Shown here in pieces: positions 30,273 to 39,168 of a stretch of DNA of 64,000 nucleotides. The DNA is taken from contig NZ_FOIJ01000020.1 in assembly GCF_900111745.1 (NCBI RefSeq), positions 62,001-126,000 of the forward strand. Direction: 5' to 3'. Each line of letters begins with the position of its first letter. The first letter of the stretch is position 1. A program made the position numbers and the translations under genes. The notes under the pieces were generated by a model. It had not been told where the DNA came from. It worked only from the letters and a program-made list of their open reading frames with translations, and did no database searches. This stretch comes from Stigmatella erecta. Lineage in GTDB: Bacteria; Myxococcota; Myxococcia; Myxococcales; Myxococcaceae.

Positions 30273-30375
30273 TCCGTGGCCAGGCCGCGGGTGTCTCCTC
30301 TGTCCTCTTGGGGCAGGGGGGGCCCCGGTGCCTGGCCGCTTCTTTTTGGCCGCTGGCGCGGTACAACGCCCCCCG

Positions 30376-32067
30376 GTGGCTCTCCGTCCTCGACTCCTGC
30401 TGGCGTTCCTCGGGCTGTGCGTGCTCGCGGCCTGGGGGCCTTGCGGCTTCCAGCCCGAGCCCGGCCTCAAGGTCATCGTCCCCGCGATGCCCACCACGCT
30501 GGACTGGAGCTACTCGGATCCCGCGAACTGGGCGAACTACCCGGTGATGCTCGCCACCCAGAAGGGGCTCACCACGCTGGGGGCGGACCACTCGGTGCGC
30601 CCGGGCCTCGCCGAGCGTTGGGAGCAGGGCCGCGACGCCCAGGGCCGCGAGCACTACACCTTCCACCTGCGCCGGGACGTGCGCTGGTCGGATGGCGCCA
30701 CCCCGCTCAGTGCCCGGGACTTCGTGGTGGGCTGGCGCCGGGCGATGCTCGGCCGTGAGCGGGGCGAGATGGCGGACCTCGCCGGGGTGCGCGAGGTGCT
30801 GGCGCTGCTGGAGCGGGGCGCCCCTGCCGGGCAGGTTCAGGAGGCCCTGGCGCGCACGGGCGTCGAGGCCCTGGATGCGCACACCCTGCGGGTGACGCTG
30901 GAGCGGCCCCGCAACTACTTCCTGTCCCGGCTGGCCAACGTCTACCTGTTCTTCCCCGCGCCGTCCGCGGATCTGGAGGGCCTGACGGAGGAGGCCCTCC
31001 GCGACTACTTCGACCGGCCCCGGGACGGGCGGCCGAGGGCGCTCGGCCCCTACCGCGTGGAGCGCTGGGACCGGGCGGGGGAGCGGGTCCGGCTGGTCCA
31101 CAATCCCGCCTCGGCCTTCCAGCCGCCGCTGGAGGCCGGGGAGCGCCCCGCGCCCGTCATCACCTTGATGCGGTCCGAGATTGGCACGGCCCTCTATGCC
31201 CGGGGCCGGGTGGACTTCGTCTTCATCGACAGTGCGTTGGCGCTGAGGGGCCCCCGCCCGGAGGACCTCCGGCACGAGCCCTTGCTCTCCACCTATTTCC
31301 TCGTCTTCAACACCGAGCGGCCGCCGCTGGACCGGCCCGAGGTGCGGCGCGCGCTGGCGCGGGCGCTGGACCGGGAGGCCCTGCTGGCGGGGCTGCTGCC
31401 CGAGGTGCGGCCCACGAACGTGCTGCTGCCCCCGGAGCTGCCCGGTGCCGCGACGCCGGAGGAGGCCGCGCGCCTGCCGCGCTTTGACCGGGAGCGGGCG
31501 CGGGAGGAGCTGCGGGGGCAGCCGGGGCTGCAGCGGCCGCTGCGCCTCGTCTACAAGTCGGGGGACTCGTTCGTCCCGGAGGTGGCCATCGCCGAGCGCA
31601 TCGCGGCGCAGCTGGCCCAGGTGGGCGTGACGGTGGTGCTCGATGCGCGGTCCGACTTCTCGTCCGAGGTGGCGCGCCGGACGCCCGAGGGCCCCCGGGC
31701 CTACGACGTGTATCTGCGGCGGCTGGGCGCCGACTACGCGCACCCCAACACTTTCTTCACCCTGTTCGAGCACGAGGGCAACCACCAGTCGGGCTGGGAG
31801 ACCCAGGCCGGAGGGGAGCCCATGGCGCGCTTCGAGCGGCTCCTGGAGGAGGCGGATGCGGAACCCACCCTGGCCCAGGCCCGGGCACGGTATGCCCAGG
31901 CCCAGGAGGTGCTCGTGGGAGAGCAGGCCGTCATCGCCCCGCTGTACCACCCGGACCGCTACTTCCGGGTCCGGCCCGTGCTCAGAGGCCTGGACGTGAA
32001 CCCGTTCAACTTCCTGGCCCTGGACCAGCTCCGGCTCGCGCCCGGGCAGCCCCCGGGGGAGCGCTAG
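30376..32067 (+). CDS. Peptide ABC transporter substrate-binding protein (OppA/DppA family)
   Basis: A periplasmic peptide- or solute-binding protein of cluster C type, 563 residues from a GTG at 30376; another GTG at 30328 is possible. The chosen start gives a signal RPRLLLAFLGLCVLAAWGPC, which may be a weak lipoprotein site. Family segments follow: RPGLAERWEQG, then YTFHLRRDVRWSDGATPLSARDFVVGWRR (in pieces), the FNTERPPLDRPEVRRALARA helix and a C-terminal lobe. It heads a three-gene unit with the two permeases, each joined by a very short gap or overlap. No ATPase gene is present in the unit. Confidence 0.88.
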   Translation: MALRPRLLLAFLGLCVLAAWGPCGFQPEPGLKVIVPAMPTTLDWSYSDPANWANYPVMLATQKGLTTLGADHSVRPGLAERWEQGRDAQGREHYTFHLRRDVRWSDGATPLSARDFVVGWRRAMLGRERGEMADLAGVREVLALLERGAPAGQVQEALARTGVEALDAHTLRVTLERPRNYFLSRLANVYLFFPAPSADLEGLTEEALRDYFDRPRDGRPRALGPYRVERWDRAGERVRLVHNPASAFQPPLEAGERPAPVITLMRSEIGTALYARGRVDFVFIDSALALRGPRPEDLRHEPLLSTYFLVFNTERPPLDRPEVRRALARALDREALLAGLLPEVRPTNVLLPPELPGAATPEEAARLPRFDRERAREELRGQPGLQRPLRLVYKSGDSFVPEVAIAERIAAQLAQVGVTVVLDARSDFSSEVARRTPEGPRAYDVYLRRLGADYAHPNTFFTLFEHEGNHQSGWETQAGGEPMARFERLLEEADAEPTLAQARARYAQAQEVLVGEQAVIAPLYHPDRYFRVRPVLRGLDVNPFNFLALDQLRLAPGQPPGER

Positions 32068-32070
32068 CGC

Positions 32071-32955
32071 ATGCGGCAGCTTCTCGTCCGGGTGGGCCGG
32101 CAGCTCGTGCTCGTTCCCATCGTGGCGCTGGCCTCGTACTTCCTCATGGCCAGCCTGCCGCTCACCACGGAGGACGACTCCAAGCGCCAGGTGTCTCCGG
32201 AGCTGGCCGCCTCGTACCGCAGGGACCTGGGCATTGGCGAGCCGCTGGGGTTTCTGCGCCCCTGGCAGAAGTTCTTCCGGGGCGAGCGCCTGGGCACGAG
32301 CGCCCAGGGCGTCACGGGCGATGAGCTGCTGCTCAAGCTCTCCGGCAGCGTGGGCGTGGGGCTGGTGGCGCTGGGGCTCGCGCTCGTGTGGGCCCTGTCG
32401 TTCGCCCTCTTCAAGAGCCGCTGGCGGCGGGGGCGGTGGGCCGTGCTCGGGGACGCGCTGCCCGCGGTGGCCTTCGGCACGCCCGTCTTCATCCCCGCGC
32501 TGCTGCTGGCCCCCGCGGTGGTGGAGCGGGGCTACCTCTTGCCGGAGCTGACCTCCGCGCTCGTCACCTCCATCTGGCCCGGCATCTTCCTGGGCACCCT
32601 GCTCGCGGACGCGCTGGAGACGGAGCTCGCCCGGGACTACGTGCGCACCGCCGCCAGCAAGGGGCTGGCGCCGGGCGTGGTGCTGCGCCGCCACGTGCTG
32701 CCGAACGTGCTGCCCGCGCTGCTGGATGCCATCGGCCCCATGGCCACCTCGCTGCTCGCGGGCTCCTTCGCCGCCGAGCGGGTGCTGGGGCTGCCGTACT
32801 TTGGCCAGCTCTACGTGCTGGCCGTGCTGCAGAAGCAGGTGGCCGTGGTGGTGGTGGCCACCACCGTCTTCGCCTCGGTGCTCGTCCTCGTGGGCCTGGC
32901 GGTGGAGGCGGTCCGGCTCCTGGTGGATCCCCGGGCCCGGGAGGCGCGCGCATGA
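32071..32955 (+). CDS. Peptide ABC transporter permease (OppB family)
   Basis: A 294-residue inner-membrane permease with about six hydrophobic segments. The N-terminal LLVRVGRQLVLVPIVALASY is the first membrane helix. The EAA loop that contacts the ATPase is visible as DYVRTAASKGLAPGVVLRRH followed by VLPN. It begins three bases after the binding-protein stop and overlaps the next permease gene by ATGA, so the three are translated as one unit. The periplasmic loop between helices 1 and 2 is shorter than in E. coli OppB. Confidence 0.9.
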   Translation: MRQLLVRVGRQLVLVPIVALASYFLMASLPLTTEDDSKRQVSPELAASYRRDLGIGEPLGFLRPWQKFFRGERLGTSAQGVTGDELLLKLSGSVGVGLVALGLALVWALSFALFKSRWRRGRWAVLGDALPAVAFGTPVFIPALLLAPAVVERGYLLPELTSALVTSIWPGIFLGTLLADALETELARDYVRTAASKGLAPGVVLRRHVLPNVLPALLDAIGPMATSLLAGSFAAERVLGLPYFGQLYVLAVLQKQVAVVVVATTVFASVLVLVGLAVEAVRLLVDPRAREARA

Positions 32956-33761
32956 GCCGGGTGCCCGCGCGGGCGTGGGTGGGCCTCATGCTGCTCGGAG
33001 GCCTGGGGCTGCTGAGCCTCCTGATGGGGCGCCTCTTCCCGGAGGTGCTCGCCGCCACGTGCCCGCTGGGGAGCGATCTCACCCGCCCGGACCGGACCGT
33101 GTGCGAGCTGGCGTTCGGGGGGCTGTGGATCTCCCTCGCCATCGGGCTGGCCGCAGGCGGGCTCTCGACGGGCCTGGGCCTGGGAGTGGCGGCCGTGGCC
33201 CGCCTGTCCGGCGGGGTGCTGGAGCGGTGGGTGATGCGGCTGGCGGATGCCTTCTTCGCGCTGCCCGACGTGCTGGTGGTGATGGTGCTCCAGCTGGCGG
33301 GCCAGTCCCTGGTGGATGCGGGGGGCGGAGCAGGGCTGGGGCCGTTTGGCCTGATGGTGGTGTCGCTGGCCATGGTCGGCTGGGCGGGGCCCGCGCGCAT
33401 GTTCCGCAACCGCCTGAGCACGCTGGAGGGGCAGGAGTTCGTGGCGGCCTCCCGGGCGCTGGGGGCCAGCCGCTTCCACGTGCTCCGGGTTCACCTCTGG
33501 CCCGCCTTGCTGCCCTTCGTGCTGGCCGTGTTCCTCAGCCGCCTGCCCGCCGCCATCCTCGCGGAGTCCACGGTGAGCTTCTTTGGCATCGCCCGGATGG
33601 AGCCCATGTCCCTGGGGCGCTACCTGGGCACCAGCTACGCGGCGCTCATCTATGAGGGGGGCTCCCGGGTGGTAATTCCCGCCTGGGGGCTGCTGGTGCT
33701 GCTGGTGCTCGGTGCCTCGCTTGCTTCCCAGGCGTTGGGAACGGGTTCACGCAAGGGCTAG
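32952..33761 (+). CDS. Peptide ABC transporter permease (OppC family)
   Basis: The partner permease, 269 residues from the ATG at 32952 that overlaps the oppB-like stop. Hydrophobic segments are evenly spaced. The EAA motif reads FVAASRALGASRFHVLRVHL. The usual OppC N-terminal extension is short. The unit ends here: the next gene is a response regulator with its own 128-base upstream gap. The two ATPases (OppD/OppF) needed for transport must be supplied from another locus. Confidence 0.9.
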   Translation: MSRVPARAWVGLMLLGGLGLLSLLMGRLFPEVLAATCPLGSDLTRPDRTVCELAFGGLWISLAIGLAAGGLSTGLGLGVAAVARLSGGVLERWVMRLADAFFALPDVLVVMVLQLAGQSLVDAGGGAGLGPFGLMVVSLAMVGWAGPARMFRNRLSTLEGQEFVAASRALGASRFHVLRVHLWPALLPFVLAVFLSRLPAAILAESTVSFFGIARMEPMSLGRYLGTSYAALIYEGGSRVVIPAWGLLVLLVLGASLASQALGTGSRKG

Positions 33762-33889
33762 GTCCGCCCAAACCCCCGGTTCACCTGGACTTTTTCGGGA
33801 GGTGCGGGGGAATGCCACCCACCGCTGGGAGGGTTCTCCCACAGCACACTTCCTGACACCCACACCTCGTTATTTCCCAGGTCGAGCCC

Positions 33890-34345
33890 ATGTCCTTTCC
33901 GATTGATGATCTTCCCATTGCGACCGGTCACACGCCTGTGCGTGAGCAGCGTGACGACGACCTGAAGCTGGAACAGGTCCGGGGCTCGGTGCTGGTGGTG
34001 GAGGACGATCCGTCCAGCCGGGAACTGCTGGTCGAGATGCTCTCCCAGTGGGGCTACGAGCCCTTGCCCGTGGGCAGCGCCGAGGAGGCCGAGTTCGCCG
34101 TGCGCAACAAGCGCATGGACGCGGCCATCGTGGACGTCTTCTTGCCGGGCCGCAGCGGGGCCCTGCTGATGTCCCGCCTGCGCGAGCGCTTCCCCCAGGC
34201 CGTCCTCATTGGCGTGAGCGCCATGAGCGATGCCTCCATGGCCCGCAAGTGCAAGGGGCTCGGGGCGGACCTCTTCATCGGCAAGCCCGTGCTGCCGGAG
34301 CGGCTGGCCCAGGCGCTTCAGTCGAAGCACCAGAGCTGGCACTGA
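33890..34345 (+). CDS. Single-domain response regulator (receiver only)
   Basis: A 151-residue protein with a 30-residue N-terminal extension, then one CheY-like receiver and no output domain. The acidic pair Asp39/Asp40 (VLVVEDDPSSR), the phospho-acceptor Asp82 (AAIVDVFLPG), a Ser/Thr position in GVSAMSD and the conserved Lys in IGKPVLPERL are all present. Such stand-alone receivers act in phosphorelays or as allosteric partners. No histidine kinase adjoins it, so its kinase is unlinked. The start ATG follows ACCTCGTTATTTCCCAGGTCGAGCCC without a strong ribosome-binding site. Confidence 0.9.
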   Translation: MSFPIDDLPIATGHTPVREQRDDDLKLEQVRGSVLVVEDDPSSRELLVEMLSQWGYEPLPVGSAEEAEFAVRNKRMDAAIVDVFLPGRSGALLMSRLRERFPQAVLIGVSAMSDASMARKCKGLGADLFIGKPVLPERLAQALQSKHQSWH

Positions 34346-34440
34346 CCTCTACGGGTTTCCCCTCCATCCAGGGCGGGGGCCCCTTTGGGGCAGGGCGGTA
34401 TGCGGTTGCGCGCCCTGCCCGAACGGCCGATGCTTCCCGT

Positions 34441-34986
34441 GTGAAGACGCTCGCTCCCGGCCTCCTGATGGCGATGCCCCAGCTGGGGGATCCCAACTTC
34501 CATCGCTCGGTGGTCTTGATGCTCGAGCACGGGGAGGGAGGCTCCATGGGGCTGGTCATCAACCGGGGCGCGCCGTTGACGCTCGGGGAGCTGGCCCGGG
34601 GGCAGTCCATGAAGATCGCCAGCGGCCGCACCCAGCAGCCCGTCTTCGTCGGGGGTCCGGTGGAGGCCCACCGGGGCTTCCTGCTCCATGACGAGGAGGC
34701 GGTGCAGGAAAAGCACCTCATCCTGCCGGGGCTGTTCCTGAGCGTCACGCTGGACGCGCTGAGCCTGCTCCTGGAGAGCCCCGCTGCCCGGTTGCGCTTC
34801 TGCCTGGGGTATGCGGGCTGGGGCCCGGGGCAGCTGGAGCGGGAGATGGCGGCGGGCTCGTGGCTGTTCGCCGAGGCGGCCGTGGACGCCGTGCTGGAAG
34901 GCGACGCCTCCCGGCTCTGGGGAGATACGCTGCGGGGCATGGGCGTGGACCCCGCCATGCTGATGGTGGGAAAGGGTTTGAACTGA
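34441..34986 (+). CDS. YqgE/AlgH family protein
   Basis: 181 residues from a GTG at 34441 (VKTLAPGLLMAMPQLGDPNF), the family's characteristic start; the frame extends upstream across the response-regulator gene but without relevant content. Other signatures: FHRSVVLMLEHGEGGSMGLV, QPVFVGGPV, FCLGYAGWGPGQLEREM and WLFAEA. The biochemical function of the family is not established; AlgH was named for an effect on alginate in Pseudomonas. It overlaps the BolA gene by one base (TGATG), so these two and the glutaredoxin form a probable operon. The association is suggestive of redox or Fe-S control, by inference. Confidence 0.9.
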   Translation: MKTLAPGLLMAMPQLGDPNFHRSVVLMLEHGEGGSMGLVINRGAPLTLGELARGQSMKIASGRTQQPVFVGGPVEAHRGFLLHDEEAVQEKHLILPGLFLSVTLDALSLLLESPAARLRFCLGYAGWGPGQLEREMAAGSWLFAEAAVDAVLEGDASRLWGDTLRGMGVDPAMLMVGKGLN

Positions 34987-35243
34987 TGTTGAACGAAGAG
35001 ACCATCCGGGCACGCATCCTCGAGGCCCTGCCGGGCGCCGAGGTGGAGGTCCGCGACACGACGGGCACCGGGGACCATTTCGAGGCGCAGGTGGTGAGCC
35101 CGGCGTTCACGGGAAAAACCATGGTGCAGCAGCACAAGCTCGTCTATGCGCCGCTCCAGCCCTGGCTGGCGACGGGCGAACTGCACGCGCTGGCGCTAAA
35201 GACGTATTCGCCCGAGCAATGGCAGAAGCTCGGGCCTCGCTGA
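34986..35243 (+). CDS. BolA-family protein
   Basis: 85 residues, with the BolA fold features DHFEAQVVSPAFTGKTMVQQ, then HKLVYAPLQPWL; the conserved C-terminal His of the H-x-x-V-Y motif can ligate an Fe-S cluster. The start ATG overlaps the preceding stop. Monothiol glutaredoxins and BolA proteins form [2Fe-2S]-bridged heterocomplexes, and a CGFS glutaredoxin is the next gene, 15 bases downstream, which is strong contextual support. The short form resembles IbaG/YrbA rather than BolA proper. Confidence 0.9.
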   Translation: MLNEETIRARILEALPGAEVEVRDTTGTGDHFEAQVVSPAFTGKTMVQQHKLVYAPLQPWLATGELHALALKTYSPEQWQKLGPR

Positions 35244-35258
35244 GGAAAGAACGACCCG

Positions 35259-35582
35259 ATGACTCCAGAACTCAAGTCCCAGCTCGAGGAGCACATCCGC
35301 TCCCACAAGATCGTCCTGTTCATGAAGGGCAACGCCCTGTTCCCCCAGTGCGGCTTCTCCGCGCGCGCGCTGCAGCTGCTCCAGCCGCTGGGCCCGGTGC
35401 ACACGGTGGACGTGCTGGCCGATCCCGCCATCCGCCAGGGCATCAAGGACTACTCGAACTGGCCCACCATTCCCCAGGTCTACATCAACGGGGAGTTCGT
35501 CGGCGGCTCGGACATCCTGATGGAGCTGGCCGAGCGCGGCGAGCTGCAGGGGCTCGTCGCCGGCACCCCGAACGGGGGCTGA
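35259..35582 (+). CDS. Monothiol glutaredoxin (Grx4/GrxD type)
   Basis: A 107-residue CGFS glutaredoxin, the iron-sulfur carrier class. MKGNALFPQCGFSARALQLL carries the active Cys31; TIPQVYINGEFVGGSDILME is the glutathione-binding and WP-loop region. GAGGAAAG precedes the ATG. It is normally dimeric with a bridging [2Fe-2S] cluster, and with BolA it can regulate iron metabolism. The adjacency bolA-grx agrees with this. A 15-base palindrome follows the stop. Confidence 0.95.
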   Translation: MTPELKSQLEEHIRSHKIVLFMKGNALFPQCGFSARALQLLQPLGPVHTVDVLADPAIRQGIKDYSNWPTIPQVYINGEFVGGSDILMELAERGELQGLVAGTPNGG

Positions 35583-35583
35583 G

Positions 35584-35598
35584 CGGTAAGTCTTACCG
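35584..35598. promoter_or_regulatory. Palindrome CGGTAAGTCTTACCG
   Basis: Seven-base arms around a central T, starting two bases after the glutaredoxin stop and 40 bases before the next ATG. It is less GC-rich than its surroundings and is either an operator for the DUF2914 gene or a small terminator stem. Confidence 0.4.
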
Positions 35599-35637
35599 GT
35601 GCCCCCCGGTAGCGGCGGCGGCTCATTCCTTCCTAGA

Positions 35638-36951
35638 ATGAGCCGCGCTTTGGCCACCGCGACACCGCCCCCTTCGGATGAGACGGCCGGCGCCCCTGAG
35701 GCGTCACCTGTCTCTGCTGCTGCTCCCGCCCCCAACGTGCTGAGCACGGCCCCGGCGCTGGCTCCCCCCGCGCCCACCGTGCCCCTGGGGGACGCGGAGG
35801 ATGCCATCCCCACGGCGAAGACGCCGACGTTGCTGGAGCGCGTGCAGTCCTTCCGCGCCCGCAACGAGAAGTGGGAGATGGCGGCCTTCTTCTTCGTCGG
35901 GTTCGCCTATGACGTCTTCACGCTGGGCCGCATCGACGACACGCTCGCGATGGTGCAGCAGTTCGTGTACCTGGGGGTGTTGGCCTCGCTGCTGGTGCTG
36001 GAGCAGCGCTACCCCGAAGGGGTGGAGCCGCCGAGGGCGCTGGCCAAGGTGTGGCGCTGGCGCGAGGACGCCATCCACTTCTTCTACGGAAGCCTGCTCA
36101 GCTCCTTCACGCTCTTCTTCTTCAAGAGCGCCTCGGGGCTCGTGGCGCTCTCGTTCCTGGTGGTGATGTTCGGCCTGCTGGTGGCCAACGAGCTGCCGCG
36201 CTTCCGCCAGCTGGGGCCCGTGGTGCGCATGACGCTCTTCAGCCTGTGCGTCAGCATGTACCTGGCCTACACGCTGCCCGTGCTCACGGGCCGGTTGAAC
36301 GTGTGGATCTTCCTGCTCGCGCTGGTGCTGGCGGGCGGGGTGGTCTACGGGCTGATGGCGATGCTGCGCCGCTGGACCGCCCTGGACGCCAAGGCCCTGC
36401 TGCGTCAGGTGGCGCTGCCGGGCTTCGGCATGCAGGGGCTGCTCCTGGGGCTCTACCTGCTCCGGGTGCTGCCGCCGGTGCCCCTGTCGGTGACCTACAG
36501 CGGCATCTACCACGAGGTGAAGCGCGTCAATGGCCCGGAGGGCGTCGAGTTCCACCTCTCGCACCAGCGGCCCTGGTGGAAGTTCTGGCAGAAGGGGGAC
36601 CAGTCCTTCCAGGTGCGCGAGGGCGACAAGGTGAACTACTTCGTCAGCGTCTTCGCGCCCGCGGGCTTCCACGACTACTCGGTCTACGTGCAGTGGTACT
36701 TCGATGATCCGAAGAAGGGCTGGCGCTCGTTCTTCCGCAAGGCGCTCAACGCGCGGGGCACGGGGGCCGAGGCGGGCTTCCGCACCTACGCCAACCTGAC
36801 GAACCCCGTGCCGGGCGACTGGATCGCCGTGCTGGAGACGGAGGATGGGCACGAAATCAACCGCCTGTCCTTCACCGTGGAGAAGGACGAGGGCACCGAG
36901 CCGCGCCAGTTCGAGGTGTTCGTGCACAAGCACGGCTCGCGCGCGAAGTAG
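35638..36951 (+). CDS. Polytopic membrane protein with C-terminal DUF2914 domain
   Basis: 437 residues from the ATG at 35638; 13 extra residues would come from an upstream GTG-type start and are not needed. A low-complexity Ala/Pro N-terminus (about 1-65) is followed by seven or so membrane segments (about 80-290) and then a soluble domain that I assign to DUF2914 by its pattern YSGIYHEVKRVNG, VEFHLSHQRPWWKFWQKGDQ and WIAVLETEDGHEINRLSFTV. The function of the domain is unknown; its beta-rich form suggests ligand binding at the membrane surface. It ends nine bases from the convergent patatin gene. Confidence 0.8.
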   Translation: MSRALATATPPPSDETAGAPEASPVSAAAPAPNVLSTAPALAPPAPTVPLGDAEDAIPTAKTPTLLERVQSFRARNEKWEMAAFFFVGFAYDVFTLGRIDDTLAMVQQFVYLGVLASLLVLEQRYPEGVEPPRALAKVWRWREDAIHFFYGSLLSSFTLFFFKSASGLVALSFLVVMFGLLVANELPRFRQLGPVVRMTLFSLCVSMYLAYTLPVLTGRLNVWIFLLALVLAGGVVYGLMAMLRRWTALDAKALLRQVALPGFGMQGLLLGLYLLRVLPPVPLSVTYSGIYHEVKRVNGPEGVEFHLSHQRPWWKFWQKGDQSFQVREGDKVNYFVSVFAPAGFHDYSVYVQWYFDDPKKGWRSFFRKALNARGTGAEAGFRTYANLTNPVPGDWIAVLETEDGHEINRLSFTVEKDEGTEPRQFEVFVHKHGSRAK

Positions 36952-36959
36952 CCCCGGCT

Positions 36960-38249
36960 TCAGGCCGCGGTGGCCTCCTCGGAGGGGGTCAGCGTCGCGG
37001 CCTCCGCGAGGCTCTGGGGCTCCTCGGACCAGAAGCGCTCCCACTGCGGGCGCAGGGCCCGGGCATCCTGCCGCCCCAGGTCGATGAGGATGTCCGCGAA
37101 GCCCCCGTCGAACAGCAGGTACGAGGCGAGGTCCGCGTCGCGCGGGGCCTCGCGCTCCACGAGCTTCAGGATGGTGCGGTGGGCCAGCCCCTGGCTGCGC
37201 TTGCGGAAGCCGGGCGTCCGGACGTACTCGGCCGCCAGGGTGCCCAGGTCCTTCGAGGGGCGCACCAGCATCTCCCGAACGGCGCGCACCGGCTGGCTGC
37301 GGTGCGGGTGGACCGCGGCGCTGAGGGTCTGCGCGAAGCCCGGCCCGTACTTCTTCGTGCCCGCCTCGAGGATGTCATTGAGCCGCCGCAGGCGCCCCAG
37401 GTCCTGGTCGATGCGGTCCGTCATCAGCATGTTCAGCATCTGGCCGATGAGGAACGGGGCGGTGACGGAGGCCTGCTCGCGCTCCTGGACGGTGGGCCCG
37501 GGGGGCTCACCCGGGGGCTGCGCCTGGGCGGGGTTGGGCCGCAGCGAGATGATGAGCACGCGCTGCGCGCCCAGCCGGAGCGCGGGGCTGAGCGGGACGT
37601 TGAGCCGCAGCCCGCCGTCCATGTGGAGCTGGCCGCGGACGCGGACCACCGGGAAGACGATGGGCAGCGCGGCCGACGCCAGCGCGTGGTTGGGGCCGAT
37701 GCGCGTGGCCACGGCCCGGTAGTTGGGGTCATCGCTCCAGGTGGGCGCTCCGCCGCCGCGGCGCTGGAGGAACACCACGGCGCCTCCGGTGCCGATGTGC
37801 GTGGCACTCACCGCCAGGGCATCCAGGTGGCCCGAGCGCAGGTTCCGGCTGATGTCGCGCCAGGGAACGCCGCGGCCCACCAGGGCCCGGAGCCCCCGGG
37901 GGTCCACCAGCCCGCCGTGCTGGATGTCGCCCGGGGTGGCGGGCTTGCCGAGCGTCTCGCGCAGCAGCCGGACGATGTCCCCGTAGCCGCAGCGGAGCAC
38001 CTCCTCCACCTTCATCGCCGTCCAGTGGGCGATGAGCCCCCGGGCCTGCTGCAGGGGCTGGTGGTTCGTCGCGGCCAGGTAGCAGGCGTGAATGGCCCCC
38101 ACGGACGTGCCCACGATGATGTTCAGCTTCAGGTCCCGTCCGAAGCCGGGTTCGAATTCCTCCCGGAGGTAAGAGAGGACTCCCGCTTCGTAGGCGCCTC
38201 GGGCGGCACCACCGCCCAGTACCAAACCCGTCTTCAGCCGGCTCGTCAC
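36960..38249 (-). CDS. Patatin-like phospholipase
   Basis: A Ser-Asp dyad lipid acyl hydrolase, about 429 residues from a GTG at 38249 (the frame is open to 38372 but the domain starts here: VTSRLKTGLVLGGGAARGAY). The oxyanion loop GGGAARG, nucleophile elbow GTSVG and DGG (MDGGLRLNVPLSPA) are all intact. No signal peptide is evident, so it may act in the cytoplasm or be exported by another route. The C-terminal 130 residues are family-variable. The gene is divergent from the MOSC gene with 109 bases between starts. Confidence 0.9.
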   Translation of the reverse strand: MTSRLKTGLVLGGGAARGAYEAGVLSYLREEFEPGFGRDLKLNIIVGTSVGAIHACYLAATNHQPLQQARGLIAHWTAMKVEEVLRCGYGDIVRLLRETLGKPATPGDIQHGGLVDPRGLRALVGRGVPWRDISRNLRSGHLDALAVSATHIGTGGAVVFLQRRGGGAPTWSDDPNYRAVATRIGPNHALASAALPIVFPVVRVRGQLHMDGGLRLNVPLSPALRLGAQRVLIISLRPNPAQAQPPGEPPGPTVQEREQASVTAPFLIGQMLNMLMTDRIDQDLGRLRRLNDILEAGTKKYGPGFAQTLSAAVHPHRSQPVRAVREMLVRPSKDLGTLAAEYVRTPGFRKRSQGLAHRTILKLVEREAPRDADLASYLLFDGGFADILIDLGRQDARALRPQWERFWSEEPQSLAEAATLTPSEEATAA

Positions 38250-38358
38250 AGGGCAGGAGTCTAGGGCGGATGGCGCGGGGACGGTTAGTGCGGCCCGCCT
38301 CCGTGACGCACGGCGCCGTCTGTACGGTGGGCAGCCAAGTGCGCTAGACCCGGAACTC

Positions 38359-39159
38359 ATGCTGACCGTCACCGAGCTCTTCCTCTATCCCCTCAAGTCC
38401 GCCGCGGCGCTGCCCCTGACCCAGGCCCAGGTGGAGCCCCTGGGGGTGGCACATGACCGCCGGTGGATGGTGGCCGAACAGGATGGCACCTTCATCACGG
38501 GGCGAAGGGATCCGGCGATGCTGCGCATCCAGGCGGTTCCCAGCGCCACCAGCCTGCGCCTGTCCGCTCCGGGCCTGCCCAGCTTGGAGGTGCCGGTGCC
38601 GCCCCGGGACGCGCCGCGCCTGGAGATCTCCATCTGGGACGATACCTGCTCGGCGGCGCGGGCCGGGGAGGCCGCGGACGCGTGGCTCTCCGCGTTCCTG
38701 GGGCGGCCCGTGTGCCTCGTCTACGTGGACGAGCGGATGGAGCGGCCGGTGGACCCGCGTTACTCGGCGCCGGGGGACAAGGTGGGCTTCGCGGATGGGT
38801 TTCCGCTGCTGTTGCTGTCGCGCGCTTCGCTGGAGGCGCTGAACCAGCGCCTGGTCCGTCCCGTCTCGCTGCTCCACTTCCGCCCCAACCTGGTGGTGGA
38901 GGGCTGCGAGCCCTTCGCCGAGGACACCTGGAAGCGGCTGCGCATCGGCAGCGTGGAGCTGGAGGTGGTGAGCCCCTGCGCGCGGTGCGTCCTGACGACC
39001 TTTGATCCCCTCACGCAGGAGCGGGACCCGGAGGGGGAGCCGCTGCGCACGCTCACCACGTTCCGGCGGCAGCAGAACAAGGTGATGTTCGGCCAGAACG
39101 TGGTGGTGCGCCGCCCAGGGCGGATGCAGCTGGGCGACGCGGTGGACGTGCTCGAATGA
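38359..39159 (+). CDS. MOSC-domain protein (YcbX/mARC-like)
   Basis: 266 residues. An N-terminal MOSC_N beta-barrel (VTELFLYPLKSAAALPLTQA) is joined to a MOSC domain with the molybdenum-ligating cysteine motif PCARCVLTTFD. HFRPNLVVEG, RRQQNKVMFGQN and the closing GDAVDVLE complete the family pattern. Homologues bind molybdenum cofactor and reduce N-hydroxylated compounds with a ferredoxin or cytochrome partner. There is no C-terminal ferredoxin domain, so an external electron donor is needed. It converges on the M24 peptidase gene with a nine-base gap. Confidence 0.9.
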   Translation: MLTVTELFLYPLKSAAALPLTQAQVEPLGVAHDRRWMVAEQDGTFITGRRDPAMLRIQAVPSATSLRLSAPGLPSLEVPVPPRDAPRLEISIWDDTCSAARAGEAADAWLSAFLGRPVCLVYVDERMERPVDPRYSAPGDKVGFADGFPLLLLSRASLEALNQRLVRPVSLLHFRPNLVVEGCEPFAEDTWKRLRIGSVELEVVSPCARCVLTTFDPLTQERDPEGEPLRTLTTFRRQQNKVMFGQNVVVRRPGRMQLGDAVDVLE

Positions 39160-39168
39160 GCCGGGCGG

